Made by a program: the position numbers and the translations under genes. This document shows, piece after piece, positions 25,404 to 32,682 of a stretch of DNA of 64,000 nucleotides. The notes beneath the pieces were generated by a model that saw only the letters and a program-made list of their open reading frames with translations, was not told where the DNA came from and did not search any database. Origin of the DNA: Streptomyces hygroscopicus (GTDB taxonomy: Bacteria; Actinomycetota; Actinomycetes; Streptomycetales; Streptomycetaceae); the NCBI GenBank assembly GCA_002021875.1, contig CP018627.1, positions 7,874,001 through 7,938,000 of the forward strand, read 5' to 3'. The first letter of the stretch is position 1, and the number at the start of each line of letters is the position of its first letter.

Positions 25404-25712
25404 TCAGGGCTGGTTCGGCGCGCGGCCGGGGCCCTCGGGGTCTTCAGGGCCCTCGGCGGGGCCCCCGCCCTCGGTGCCCTCGGCGGGCCGCCGCGGCGGG
25501 CGGCCCCGGCGCGGGATCGGGCGCACCGCGCCGGGCAGTCGGCCCGCGTCCGCGAGCGCCTTGCGCAGCAGGAACTCGATCTGCGCGTTGGCGCTGCGCA
25601 GCTCGTCGTTGGCCCAGCGCGCGAGGGCGTCATGGATGGCCGGATCGAGCCGCAGCAGCATCTGCTTGCGCTGCCGCGGCTGCCGACCCTTCGGCCCGCT
25701 CTCGTCCGTCAC
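25404..25712 (-). CDS. Ribbon-helix-helix (Arc-type) DNA-binding protein
   Basis: The 102-residue protein starts with a short basic tail, then KQMLLRLDPAIHDALARWA and a second helix SANAQIEFLLRKAL (residues about 17-58). This is the ribbon-helix-helix pattern of Arc/HicB-like regulators. A Pro/Gly/Glu tail follows. Its ATG overlaps the SPFH gene stop (ATGA), so it is the second gene of that operon and probably regulates it, binding as a dimer of dimers to repeats near 26714. Confidence 0.8.
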   Translation of the reverse strand: MTDESGPKGRQPRQRKQMLLRLDPAIHDALARWANDELRSANAQIEFLLRKALADAGRLPGAVRPIPRRGRPPRRPAEGTEGGGPAEGPEDPEGPGRAPNQP

Positions 25713-26665
25713 TGGTACAGCGTGCCCGTGTTCAGAACGGGCTGCGGGGAGCGGTCCCCGCAGAGCACCACCATCAGATTGCTGACCATCGCGGCCTTGC
25801 GCTCCTCGTCCAGTGTCACGATCTCCTCCTCGGTGATCCGGGCCAGCGCCGCCTCGACCATGCCGACCGCGCCGTCCACGATCTGCCGGCGGGCCGCCAC
25901 CACCGCGCCCGCCTGCTGGCGCTGGAGCATCGCGGAGGCGATCTCCGGGGCGTAGGCGAGGTGGGTGAAGCGCGATTCGATGATGCGGACCCCGGCCGCC
26001 TCGACCCGGGCGTGCAGTTCGACGGCGAGCTTCTCGGTGATCTCCTCGGCGTTGCCGCGCAGCGAGAGGGCGTCCTCGTCATGGGCGTCGTACGGGTACT
26101 CGATGGCGATATGCCGCACCGCGGCCTCGGTCTGGGTGGAGACGAACTCCAGGAAGTCGTCCACCTCGAACATCGCCTGGGCGGTGTCCTCGACCCGCCA
26201 GACGACGACCGCGGCGAGCTCGATCGGGTTGCCGTAGGCGTCGTTGACCTTGAGGATCGCGGTCTCGTGGTTGCGCACCCGGGTGGAGATCTTCTCCCGG
26301 CTGGTGAGCGGGTTCACCCAGCGCAGCCCGTCGGTGCGGATGGTGCCGCGGTAGCGGCCGAAGAGCTGGACCACCCGGGCCTCACCGGGCGCGATCGTGT
26401 TGAGGCCGCACATGGTGAGGATCGCGGCGATGATCACCACGATGCCGGAGACGATCAGCAGCGTGGACCCGGCGCCCTTGTGGTCGGAGGCGACGGCGGC
26501 CCCCGCGAAGATCAGGCCGACGCCGCCCGCGAGTCCCGCCAGGCCCCCGAGCAGGGCCAGCCCGCCGCTGACGTTGCGTGCGGGCCGCTCCCGGACCTGC
26601 GGCTCCGGAAGGGCCGGTATGTCGGCCTGGTCGGTGATGCCCTCGGTGGAGGTGGCGTCGGACAT
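25709..26665 (-). CDS. SPFH/band-7 domain membrane protein
   Basis: ATG 26665 gives 318 residues; a TTG at 26719 is in frame but less likely. Two membrane helices (about residues 34-80) precede an SPFH domain (about 85-270: NTIAPGEARVVQLFGRYRGT; VRNHETAILKVNDAYG; ESRFTHLAYAPEIASAML). SPFH proteins form ring scaffolds in membrane microdomains, related to stomatin and flotillin. It is followed by a coupled ribbon-helix-helix regulator, a pairing I believe is conserved in streptomycetes. Confidence 0.9.
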   Translation of the reverse strand: MSDATSTEGITDQADIPALPEPQVRERPARNVSGGLALLGGLAGLAGGVGLIFAGAAVASDHKGAGSTLLIVSGIVVIIAAILTMCGLNTIAPGEARVVQLFGRYRGTIRTDGLRWVNPLTSREKISTRVRNHETAILKVNDAYGNPIELAAVVVWRVEDTAQAMFEVDDFLEFVSTQTEAAVRHIAIEYPYDAHDEDALSLRGNAEEITEKLAVELHARVEAAGVRIIESRFTHLAYAPEIASAMLQRQQAGAVVAARRQIVDGAVGMVEAALARITEEEIVTLDEERKAAMVSNLMVVLCGDRSPQPVLNTGTLYQ

Positions 26666-26713
26666 GGGTGGATCCCCGTTTCCGTTCGGTGCTGCGGGTG
26701 CCTTCTTGTGTTC

Positions 26714-26729
26714 TAGCAAAGTGATAGCA
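26714..26729. promoter_or_regulatory. Direct repeats upstream of the SPFH operon
   Basis: TAGCA occurs at 26714-26718 and again at 26725-26729 (ctagcaaagtgatagcac), 11 bp apart, one helical turn. Ribbon-helix-helix repressors typically bind such phased repeats, and the operon encodes one. The site lies about 50 bp upstream of the SPFH start. Confidence 0.5.
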
Positions 26730-26897
26730 CATTACGCGCTCCTCGCAACCCTTGGCGCCCGTAAGCCGTCAGTTCCCTTGGAGTGGGTGCTTTTTGTCAC
26801 CTTCGGAAAAAGCTAGATCGATGAGCATTTGAGGGTTGTTGCGGTGTTAGCTTCATGAGCTGACCTGGGGGGCTTATGGACTGGAGCGGCGGGAGCG

Positions 26898-29132
26898 ATG
26901 GGTAGAGCGGAAGAGCGACGCGCGCGGCAGAAGGGCGCTCGCCGGGCCAAGCGGGCGGCGAAGTCGGGGGGCATACGCCGCTTCTTCACCTGGAAATGGG
27001 TGCTCGGTTACGTCCTGGGGTTCTGCGCGTTGCTCGTCGGGGCGTTCTTCGTCCTCTATCTGTGGGTCGATGTTCCGCCCGCCAACGCCGCGGCCAAGGC
27101 GGAGGCGAACATCTACAAGTACAGCGACGGCTCGATCATGGCGAAGACGGGCGAAGTCAACCGTGAGTCCGTACCGCTGTCCAAGATCCCCAAGAAGGTG
27201 CAGCACACCTTTGTCGCCGCCGAGAACAAGGACTTCTTCAGCGACTCCGGCGTCTCGTTCACCGGCACCGCCCGCGGTCTCATCAACACCGCGCTGGGCC
27301 GGGGCAAGCAGGGTGGTTCGACCATCACCCAGCAGTACGTCAAGAACTACTACCTGAGCCAGGAACAGACCGTCAGCCGCAAGCTGAAGGAACTGGTGAT
27401 CTCGCTCAAGGTCGACCAGCAGAAGTCCAAGGACTACATCCTCGCGGGCTACATCAACACCAGCTACTACGGCCGCGGCGCCTACGGCATCCAGGCCGCC
27501 GCCCGCGCGTACTACGACAAGGACGTCGAGGAGCTCAGCGTCGAGCAGGGCGCCTATCTCGCGTCGGTGCTCCAGGCGCCCAGCCAGTACGACTGGTCGG
27601 CGGCGGGGCCCAAGGGCAAGAAACTGGTGAAGGCCCGCTGGAACTACGTCCTGGACAACATGGTCGAGAAGGACTGGCTGCCGGGGAGCGAGCGCGAGGG
27701 CATGAAGTTCCCCGTGCCCATCGAGCCCCGCCCCATCCCGGGCCTCGACGGCCAGGCCGGCTACTTCATCAAGGCCGCCGAGGCCGAGCTGGTCAAGGCC
27801 GGGGTGGACGAGAACGAGTTCGGGGCCGGCGGCTGGACGGTCACCCTCAACATCGACAAGAAGAAGCAGGAGGCGCTGGAGAAGGCGGTCCGCACCGAGC
27901 TGACGTCCAAGCTGGACCCGAAGAAGCGCAAGGTCGACGGCGATGCCCAGGTGGGCGCGGTCTCGGTGGACCCCAAGTCCGGTGGCATCGTGGCGATGTA
28001 CGGCGGCGCCGGCGCGACTGAGCACTACTTCAACAACGCCACCCGCCCGGATTACCAGCCCGCCTCCACTTTCAAGCCGCTGATCCTGGCCGCGGGGCTG
28101 GAGAACGGCTCCACCACGCAGGACGGCACCCCGATCACGGCGAGCACCGTCTACGACGGCACCAGCAAGCGGCCGGTCAAGGGCTCGATCACCGGCTTCG
28201 CCCCGCCGAACGAGGACAACAAGTCCTACGGCCCCATCTCCGTCCAGAAGGCGATGAACAACTCCGTCAACTCCGTCTTCGCGCAGATGGCGGTGGACGT
28301 GGGCCTGGACAAGGTGAAGAGCACCGCCATCGACCTGGGCATGAGCAAGGACGCGGGCGGCTTCGACGTGCGCCCCGCGATGTCGCTGGGCGTGATGGGC
28401 GCCAGCCCCAAGGAGATGGCCGGGGTCTACGCGACCCTCGACAACCACGGCAAGAAGGTCACCCCGGCGATCGTGAAGTCCGCCGAGAAGGGCGATGAGC
28501 GGCCCGAGTTGCCCGATCCCACCAACGGCCAGGCGATCAGCCGGGGCGCCGCCGACTCCGTCACCTCCGTCCTCACCGGGGTGGTCGACGACGGCACCGG
28601 TCAGGCGGTGCGGCAGCAGGGCCAGGCGGTCGCGGGCAAGACCGGCACCTCGGACGACAACAAGTCGGCCTGGTTCTCCGGCTACACCCCCGACCTGGTC
28701 ACCTCGGTCGGCATGTTCGGCGAGTCGAAGGACGGCGGCAAGCAGGTCTCGCTCAAGGGCACCGCGGGCGGTGGCCGCGTCAACGGCGGTGACTTCCCGG
28801 CCCGGATCTGGGCCGCGTACACCCAGGCCGCGCTGAACGGTAAGAAGGCCTCGAAGTTCGACCTGGACACCGACATGGGGGCGGCGGTCAAGCCGCCCCC
28901 GTCGCCGAGTTCGAGTGACACCTCGGAGTCGCCGTCGTCCAGCCCGTCGTCGTCCCCGTCCAATAGCGAGTCGCCCTCGTCGTCCCCGTCGTCCTCCCCG
29001 TCCGACAGCGGGTCGCCCTCCGCCACGTCCTCGGGGTCGCCGTCCGCCCCGGGCTCCCCGAGCGCACCCGACCCGTCGACGTCGTCCTCGGCCGACGACG
29101 GCGCCGGCTTCCTCCGCAGAGACCAGCAGTGA
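26898..29132 (+). CDS. Class A penicillin-binding protein
   Basis: The 744-residue enzyme has a basic cytoplasmic tail, one membrane helix (about residues 33-57), a GT51 glycosyltransferase domain (about 75-265; catalytic Glu in VAAENKDFF near 109, QGGSTITQQYVKN) and a transpeptidase domain (about 350-640). The active-site motifs are STFK (Ser about 390), SVN (about 456) and KTG (about 581). It polymerises and cross-links peptidoglycan. The last 70 residues are a Ser/Pro/Asp tail, typical of Streptomyces PBPs. ATG 26898 has CGGGAG upstream, and a strong terminator follows. Confidence 0.96.
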   Translation: MGRAEERRARQKGARRAKRAAKSGGIRRFFTWKWVLGYVLGFCALLVGAFFVLYLWVDVPPANAAAKAEANIYKYSDGSIMAKTGEVNRESVPLSKIPKKVQHTFVAAENKDFFSDSGVSFTGTARGLINTALGRGKQGGSTITQQYVKNYYLSQEQTVSRKLKELVISLKVDQQKSKDYILAGYINTSYYGRGAYGIQAAARAYYDKDVEELSVEQGAYLASVLQAPSQYDWSAAGPKGKKLVKARWNYVLDNMVEKDWLPGSEREGMKFPVPIEPRPIPGLDGQAGYFIKAAEAELVKAGVDENEFGAGGWTVTLNIDKKKQEALEKAVRTELTSKLDPKKRKVDGDAQVGAVSVDPKSGGIVAMYGGAGATEHYFNNATRPDYQPASTFKPLILAAGLENGSTTQDGTPITASTVYDGTSKRPVKGSITGFAPPNEDNKSYGPISVQKAMNNSVNSVFAQMAVDVGLDKVKSTAIDLGMSKDAGGFDVRPAMSLGVMGASPKEMAGVYATLDNHGKKVTPAIVKSAEKGDERPELPDPTNGQAISRGAADSVTSVLTGVVDDGTGQAVRQQGQAVAGKTGTSDDNKSAWFSGYTPDLVTSVGMFGESKDGGKQVSLKGTAGGGRVNGGDFPARIWAAYTQAALNGKKASKFDLDTDMGAAVKPPPSPSSSDTSESPSSSPSSSPSNSESPSSSPSSSPSDSGSPSATSSGSPSAPGSPSAPDPSTSSSADDGAGFLRRDQQ

Positions 29133-29136
29133 CGGC

Positions 29137-29172
29137 CCGGTGCGGGCGTGCCGAGAGGCACGCCCGCACCGG
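29137..29172 (+). terminator. Perfect 16-bp hairpin with GAGA loop
   Basis: CCGGTGCGGGCGTGCC pairs with its full complement across GAGA, directly after the PBP stop codon. Confidence 0.93.
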
Positions 29173-29206
29173 ACCGCATGGCCGTAAGGCCGGAAGGCCC
29201 CGAGGG

Positions 29207-29933
29207 TCAGAAGTTCGCCTCGATCTGGCTCTTCAGCATCGCGAGGGCGAAGAAGCCGTAGAAGCCGATGGCCAGCAGCATCATGCCCAGCCGCGACCCC
29301 CGCAGCCGTATCGCGGCCGGCAGATCGCGGCGGTTGAGCCGGATCAGCAGCGCCGAGTAGACGAGGGTGACGACGGAGGCGGTGCAGGTGGAGATGGTGA
29401 GCAGCACGATCGGCTGGTTCACCCCGGACAGCAGGATCGCCGAGCCGATGCCCACCTCGGCCCATACGACCGCGAAATACAGCCGCCCCTCGGTCCAGAA
29501 GGCCGACTCCCGCAGGTAGTTGCGCCTGGCGAAGTCGCTGACCACCCGTCCGATGACGTCGAGCAGACCGATCGAGGCGGCCCAGAGCGAGACCGTGGCC
29601 ACCGCGAAGAACACGATCTTGAGCCAGTCGCCCACCTGCTGCCCCAGCAGATCGCCCTGGATCCGCAGGAACGCCGGGCTGTTCTCCACGTCGTCGCGTC
29701 CGAAGAGGGTTTCGTACGCGAGCATGCTCATCAGCCCGATCGTCACCAGGCAGACCACGAAGAACGACACGATGTGCTCGGTGTTGGCCCGGCGCCACCA
29801 CACCCGCCAGCGGGCCAGATTCGCCTCGTCCTGCGGGAAGGCGTAGCGGTCGGCGCCCGACGCCTCCGACTGGCCGGTGATCGGGGAGACCAGCTTGGGA
29901 ACATGGGCGCCCATGCCGCCGCAGCCCGTGGCG
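29207..29933 (-). pseudogene. C-terminal half of an Nramp-like metal transporter
   Basis: From about 29922 down, the frame reads GMGAHVPKLVSPITG, then four or five membrane helices (AVWAEVGIGSAILLSGVNQP, IYSALLI-type segments) to the stop at 29207. This matches my memory of the last half of actinobacterial Nramp-related proteins, which normally have about 450-500 residues. The N-terminal half is absent: the upstream DNA belongs to a different gene. ATG 29914 would allow a 235-residue product, but with no clear ribosome site. A truncated six-helix-or-fewer Nramp is unlikely to work as a transporter. Confidence 0.72.
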
Positions 29934-30050
29934 GTCGGCCTCGCGCTGGTGCAGGGGGGAGAGCGAGGGGCCCACTCCGGAGCCGATCAGCCCCACCAGA
30001 CAGGACTCCCGGCCCTGCTGTGACTCCCGCTGGTGTGCACTGCCCCGCAT
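29934..30050 (-). pseudogene. N-terminal remnant of a shikimate/quinate dehydrogenase gene
   Basis: ATG 30050 has a perfect AGGAGG 7 bases upstream. The encoded CLVGLIGSGVGPSLSPLHQR and EADRHGLR match the substrate-binding N-terminus of shikimate 5-dehydrogenases (usually SLSPALHEREAD). After about 40-45 residues the similarity stops abruptly where Nramp sequence begins in another frame. The start signals are intact but the gene body is gone, which points to a deletion joining two genes. One codon (Ala of SPALH) also appears missing. Confidence 0.68.
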
Positions 30051-30081
30051 ACGGGTGACCTCCTGCGTTCGGCGGCTCGGC

Positions 30082-30106
30082 TAATGTACGAACTGGTTCG
30101 TTAGTA
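30082..30106. promoter_or_regulatory. Palindromic operator, probably for the TetR regulator
   Basis: ACGAAC-TG-GTTCGT (30088-30101) is a perfect inverted repeat, extended on both flanks by TAA...TTA. Such sites are typical for TetR-family repressors. It sits just upstream of the shikimate dehydrogenase remnant's ribosome site and on the far side of the TnpB-like gene from the TetR gene at 31974. The arrangement suggests the site once lay between the two divergent genes. Confidence 0.65.
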
Positions 30107-30114
30107 GCTCGGAC

Positions 30115-31815
30115 AGTAAAAGCCCCAGGACGCCTTCTTGTGAACCGTTTCTAGGGACTGAGCGGGAGTGAGTCCTGGTGCAAGGACTCGTGCTCAGCCG
30201 TGTGCCCCGAACGGTTGTGGGCACACTGGTCCCCCGCTTTCGCTCCGCGTCCGGCGGCGACGGATCGTGTCCGTGGTCCGGGAATGCGGGGGCGGGTTTC
30301 CTCACGCCCGGGGATACCCGATGCGGCCTGGACGGTCCGATGCCCCACCGCATCGCTCCGGTGCGGTGGGGGCGGTGGCGTCCGTCGCCGGATCGGGCGT
30401 CCCAGGGCGCGCCGTCCGATCGCCACGGCGGCAGCGTCGTGGCGCGTGGTCTTGCGGGTCTTCGTGGTCAGGGGTCGCTGCCAGTGCTGGGCGCCCCAGC
30501 GACTGGTGTAGGCGGGATCGACGGCCACGACGGTGATGCCGAGCTCGACGGCCATGGACACCAGCCTGCTGCGCAGCCTGCTCACGGGCATGCCGGAAAG
30601 CAACCGACGGAAGCCCTTGCGCCGGCCGTGCTTCTCGCGGGTGGTGTCCGCTTGAAAGTTCAGGTCTTCGATCGCGATGGCCAAGTGGTGGCGTTTGGCC
30701 CAGTGCAGGAGGCGGATGAGGGCATGCCGTACTTGTGCGTCCCGGTGCGGTGCACGACCGGTGAGGTCGTAGTCGAATCTGCGCGGTGCTCCGACGGGAT
30801 TGCCGTGGGCGTCCAGGCGCCAAGCAGCCAAGTGGTCGGCGTTGGTGTCCACACCGATCAGCCCACCGGACCGCACCGCCTCCAATGGCGCCATCCTGGC
30901 TGGCGGGATCTGCCAGGAGGCGGTCAGGTACCAGCGGTCACGCTCCAAATCGAGGTGGATGCGGTACGCCACGGCACGGTTCGCCTGGACGTGGTCGGCC
31001 CACTGCTGGCCCCGGTGCCGGAAGCCGATCCGGCAGGTCAGCACGTACCGGCCGTGGGGTGCGTTCGCCAGCCCGGCCAGCGGCGCCGGGAGCCTGATGC
31101 TCACCTCGCCGTCAGGGGCGACACGGATCGTCTCGTTCCCGTACCGCTTCCCCGATTCGCCGTCGGCTTGGAGGAACCAGCGCTCGGCCTCCCACCGCAC
31201 ACGCCACTTTGCCTCGGTCAGCCGGGCGGCTTGGAGGTTGTGCCGGTTGCGCAGCAGCTTCCTTCCGCCGCGTACCACACGCACGCGTCCGGCATCACGG
31301 TCGGCCCGCTCCCGCTCAAGCCGGCCTTGGAGCAGATGCAGGCGCCGGGATTTGGCGAACCACTCCTGCCGGGAGCGGTATCCACCCGGCGAGCCCTTGG
31401 AACCCTTCGTCCCGACCGGCAGCGAAAGCCGACGAGCGATCATGTCGATGCCCGCCTGGAGGTGCTGGATGTAGGCGAGCTGACCGCGTCGGGCCAGCGC
31501 CCACTGGTCGTGAGTGGCCTTGGTGATGCTGCCCGCCCAGCGTGAGGAGGACTGGCCGGTCAAAACCCGCTTGCGCCGCGCCCACTGCTCCGAATCGCGA
31601 TCCAGCCCGGCCGCGCAGCGGTCCTTCAGGTCCCGGGAAGCCAGAGAGCCCAACAGGCCACCGACCAGGCGCAGGACCCTCTGGTCCCGCCCGGTCAGGC
31701 CCTTGAGGCTGTCGCGGATGGCCACCCCGGTCGGACCGGGCGCCACGAACGACGCCGCCACCTCGCGCAGCCTGTCCACCCCCTACACGGCTCGAAGATC
31801 CCCTCACGGCATCTA
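30115..31815 (-). mobile_element. IS200/IS605-type TnpB-only element (ends approximate)
   Basis: The segment between the TetR operator and the TetR gene carries only a TnpB-like gene and flanking hairpins; no Y1 transposase TnpA is present. Right-end structure: hairpins GAGTCCT-ggtgca-AGGACTC (30170-30189) and GTGTGCCC...GGGCACAC (30200-30226), overlapping the 3' end of tnpB, as is usual for the end that also encodes the guide-like RNA. Exact borders cannot be set by eye, and there are no terminal inverted repeats in this class. Confidence 0.55.
30151..31779 (-). CDS. TnpB-like RuvC nuclease of the IS605 group
   Basis: GTG 31779 gives 542 residues. The RuvC catalytic triad is visible: D311 (GLIGVDTNADHLA), E371 (AIAIEDLNF) and D448 (TTRHDAAAVAIG). 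The usual zinc-finger CxxC pairs between motifs II and III are missing; the spacing is short (PAYTSRWGAQHWQRPL). TnpB proteins are RNA-guided DNA nucleases that help IS605 elements persist. The C-terminal 90 residues are Pro/Arg-rich and overlap the element's right-end hairpins. The protein is longer than common TnpB (about 400), mainly at the N-terminus. Confidence 0.85.
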   Translation of the reverse strand: MDRLREVAASFVAPGPTGVAIRDSLKGLTGRDQRVLRLVGGLLGSLASRDLKDRCAAGLDRDSEQWARRKRVLTGQSSSRWAGSITKATHDQWALARRGQLAYIQHLQAGIDMIARRLSLPVGTKGSKGSPGGYRSRQEWFAKSRRLHLLQGRLERERADRDAGRVRVVRGGRKLLRNRHNLQAARLTEAKWRVRWEAERWFLQADGESGKRYGNETIRVAPDGEVSIRLPAPLAGLANAPHGRYVLTCRIGFRHRGQQWADHVQANRAVAYRIHLDLERDRWYLTASWQIPPARMAPLEAVRSGGLIGVDTNADHLAAWRLDAHGNPVGAPRRFDYDLTGRAPHRDAQVRHALIRLLHWAKRHHLAIAIEDLNFQADTTREKHGRRKGFRRLLSGMPVSRLRSRLVSMAVELGITVVAVDPAYTSRWGAQHWQRPLTTKTRKTTRHDAAAVAIGRRALGRPIRRRTPPPPPHRSDAVGHRTVQAASGIPGREETRPRIPGPRTRSVAAGRGAKAGDQCAHNRSGHTAEHESLHQDSLPLSP

Positions 31816-31973
31816 ACGAGCACCTCCCGTACAGGTCACGCATTCGACGCAGAAACTCCCGTTCCCTTTCGAGGTCGCAAGTCGTCGACACGCAGTTGTG
31901 CACACCAGAACGCGCCCAAGCGCGGTCAACCGGCAGCAGTTCCCAACCCCCCTGCACGTAGAGTGGGCCCAGC

Positions 31974-32627
31974 ATGAGCGATCAGCCGCCGAAGAACAGC
32001 CGCCTCCGCGACGCCGTCCGCACCCAGGCCGAGATCCTGGACGTCGCGACCCGGGAATTCGCCGAGCGCGGCTACGCCGGGGCCCGCGTCGACGAGATAG
32101 CCGCACTCACCCGCACCACCAAGCGGATGATCTACTACTACTTCGGCGGCAAGGAGCAGCTCTACATCAAGGTCCTGGAGCGCGCCTACACCGGCATCCG
32201 CGAGGCCGAACAGGCCGTGGACGTCACCGGCCTGGACCCCGCCGAGGCCATCCGGCACCTGGCCGAGCTGACCTTCGACCACCACACCGCACACGCCGAT
32301 TTCATCCGGCTGGTGTCCATCGAGAACATCCACCGGGCCGAGCACCTGGTCAAGTCCGAGACGCTGGCCAAGGCCGGTACCCCGGTGATCGACCTGATCT
32401 CCGGGATCCTCGCCCGCGGCCGTGAGCAGGGCGTCTTCCGGAACGACACCGACACCGACGCCGTCGACGTCCACATGATGATCAGCTCGTTCGCCGTCTT
32501 CCCGGTGGCCAACCAGCACACCTTCGGCACCCTCTTCGGCCGCGACCCCCTGGACCCGAAGCGCCGCGCCCACTACCGTCGGATGCTCGGCGACATGGTC
32601 GTGGCCTACCTCAGCGCGAGGTCCTGA
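31974..32627 (+). CDS. TetR-family transcriptional regulator
   Basis: The 217-residue protein has an N-terminal HTH (residues about 18-63: ILDVATREFAERGYAGARVDEIA; TTKRMIYYYFGGKEQLY) and a C-terminal ligand-binding helical domain with a DFIRLVSIENIHRAEHL segment, resembling the TetR_C_33-type of regulators of aromatic acid metabolism. It would originally have faced the shikimate/quinate dehydrogenase gene whose remnant lies at 29934-30050, with the operator at 30088 between them. With that gene lost it may now control only itself or distant targets. Confidence 0.92.
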   Translation: MSDQPPKNSRLRDAVRTQAEILDVATREFAERGYAGARVDEIAALTRTTKRMIYYYFGGKEQLYIKVLERAYTGIREAEQAVDVTGLDPAEAIRHLAELTFDHHTAHADFIRLVSIENIHRAEHLVKSETLAKAGTPVIDLISGILARGREQGVFRNDTDTDAVDVHMMISSFAVFPVANQHTFGTLFGRDPLDPKRRAHYRRMLGDMVVAYLSARS

Positions 32628-32682
32628 ACCGTACGGCCCCGCACCGGGCGGCCCGGGACCGTACGCCTCACGACCGTGCGCC

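Noticed and set aside
26874..30050. A 1058-codon minus-strand open frame opposite the PBP gene
   Set aside because: It is the GC-driven shadow of the PBP gene. Only its first 40-45 codons (30050 to about 29934) look like a real protein start, reported as the dehydrogenase remnant.
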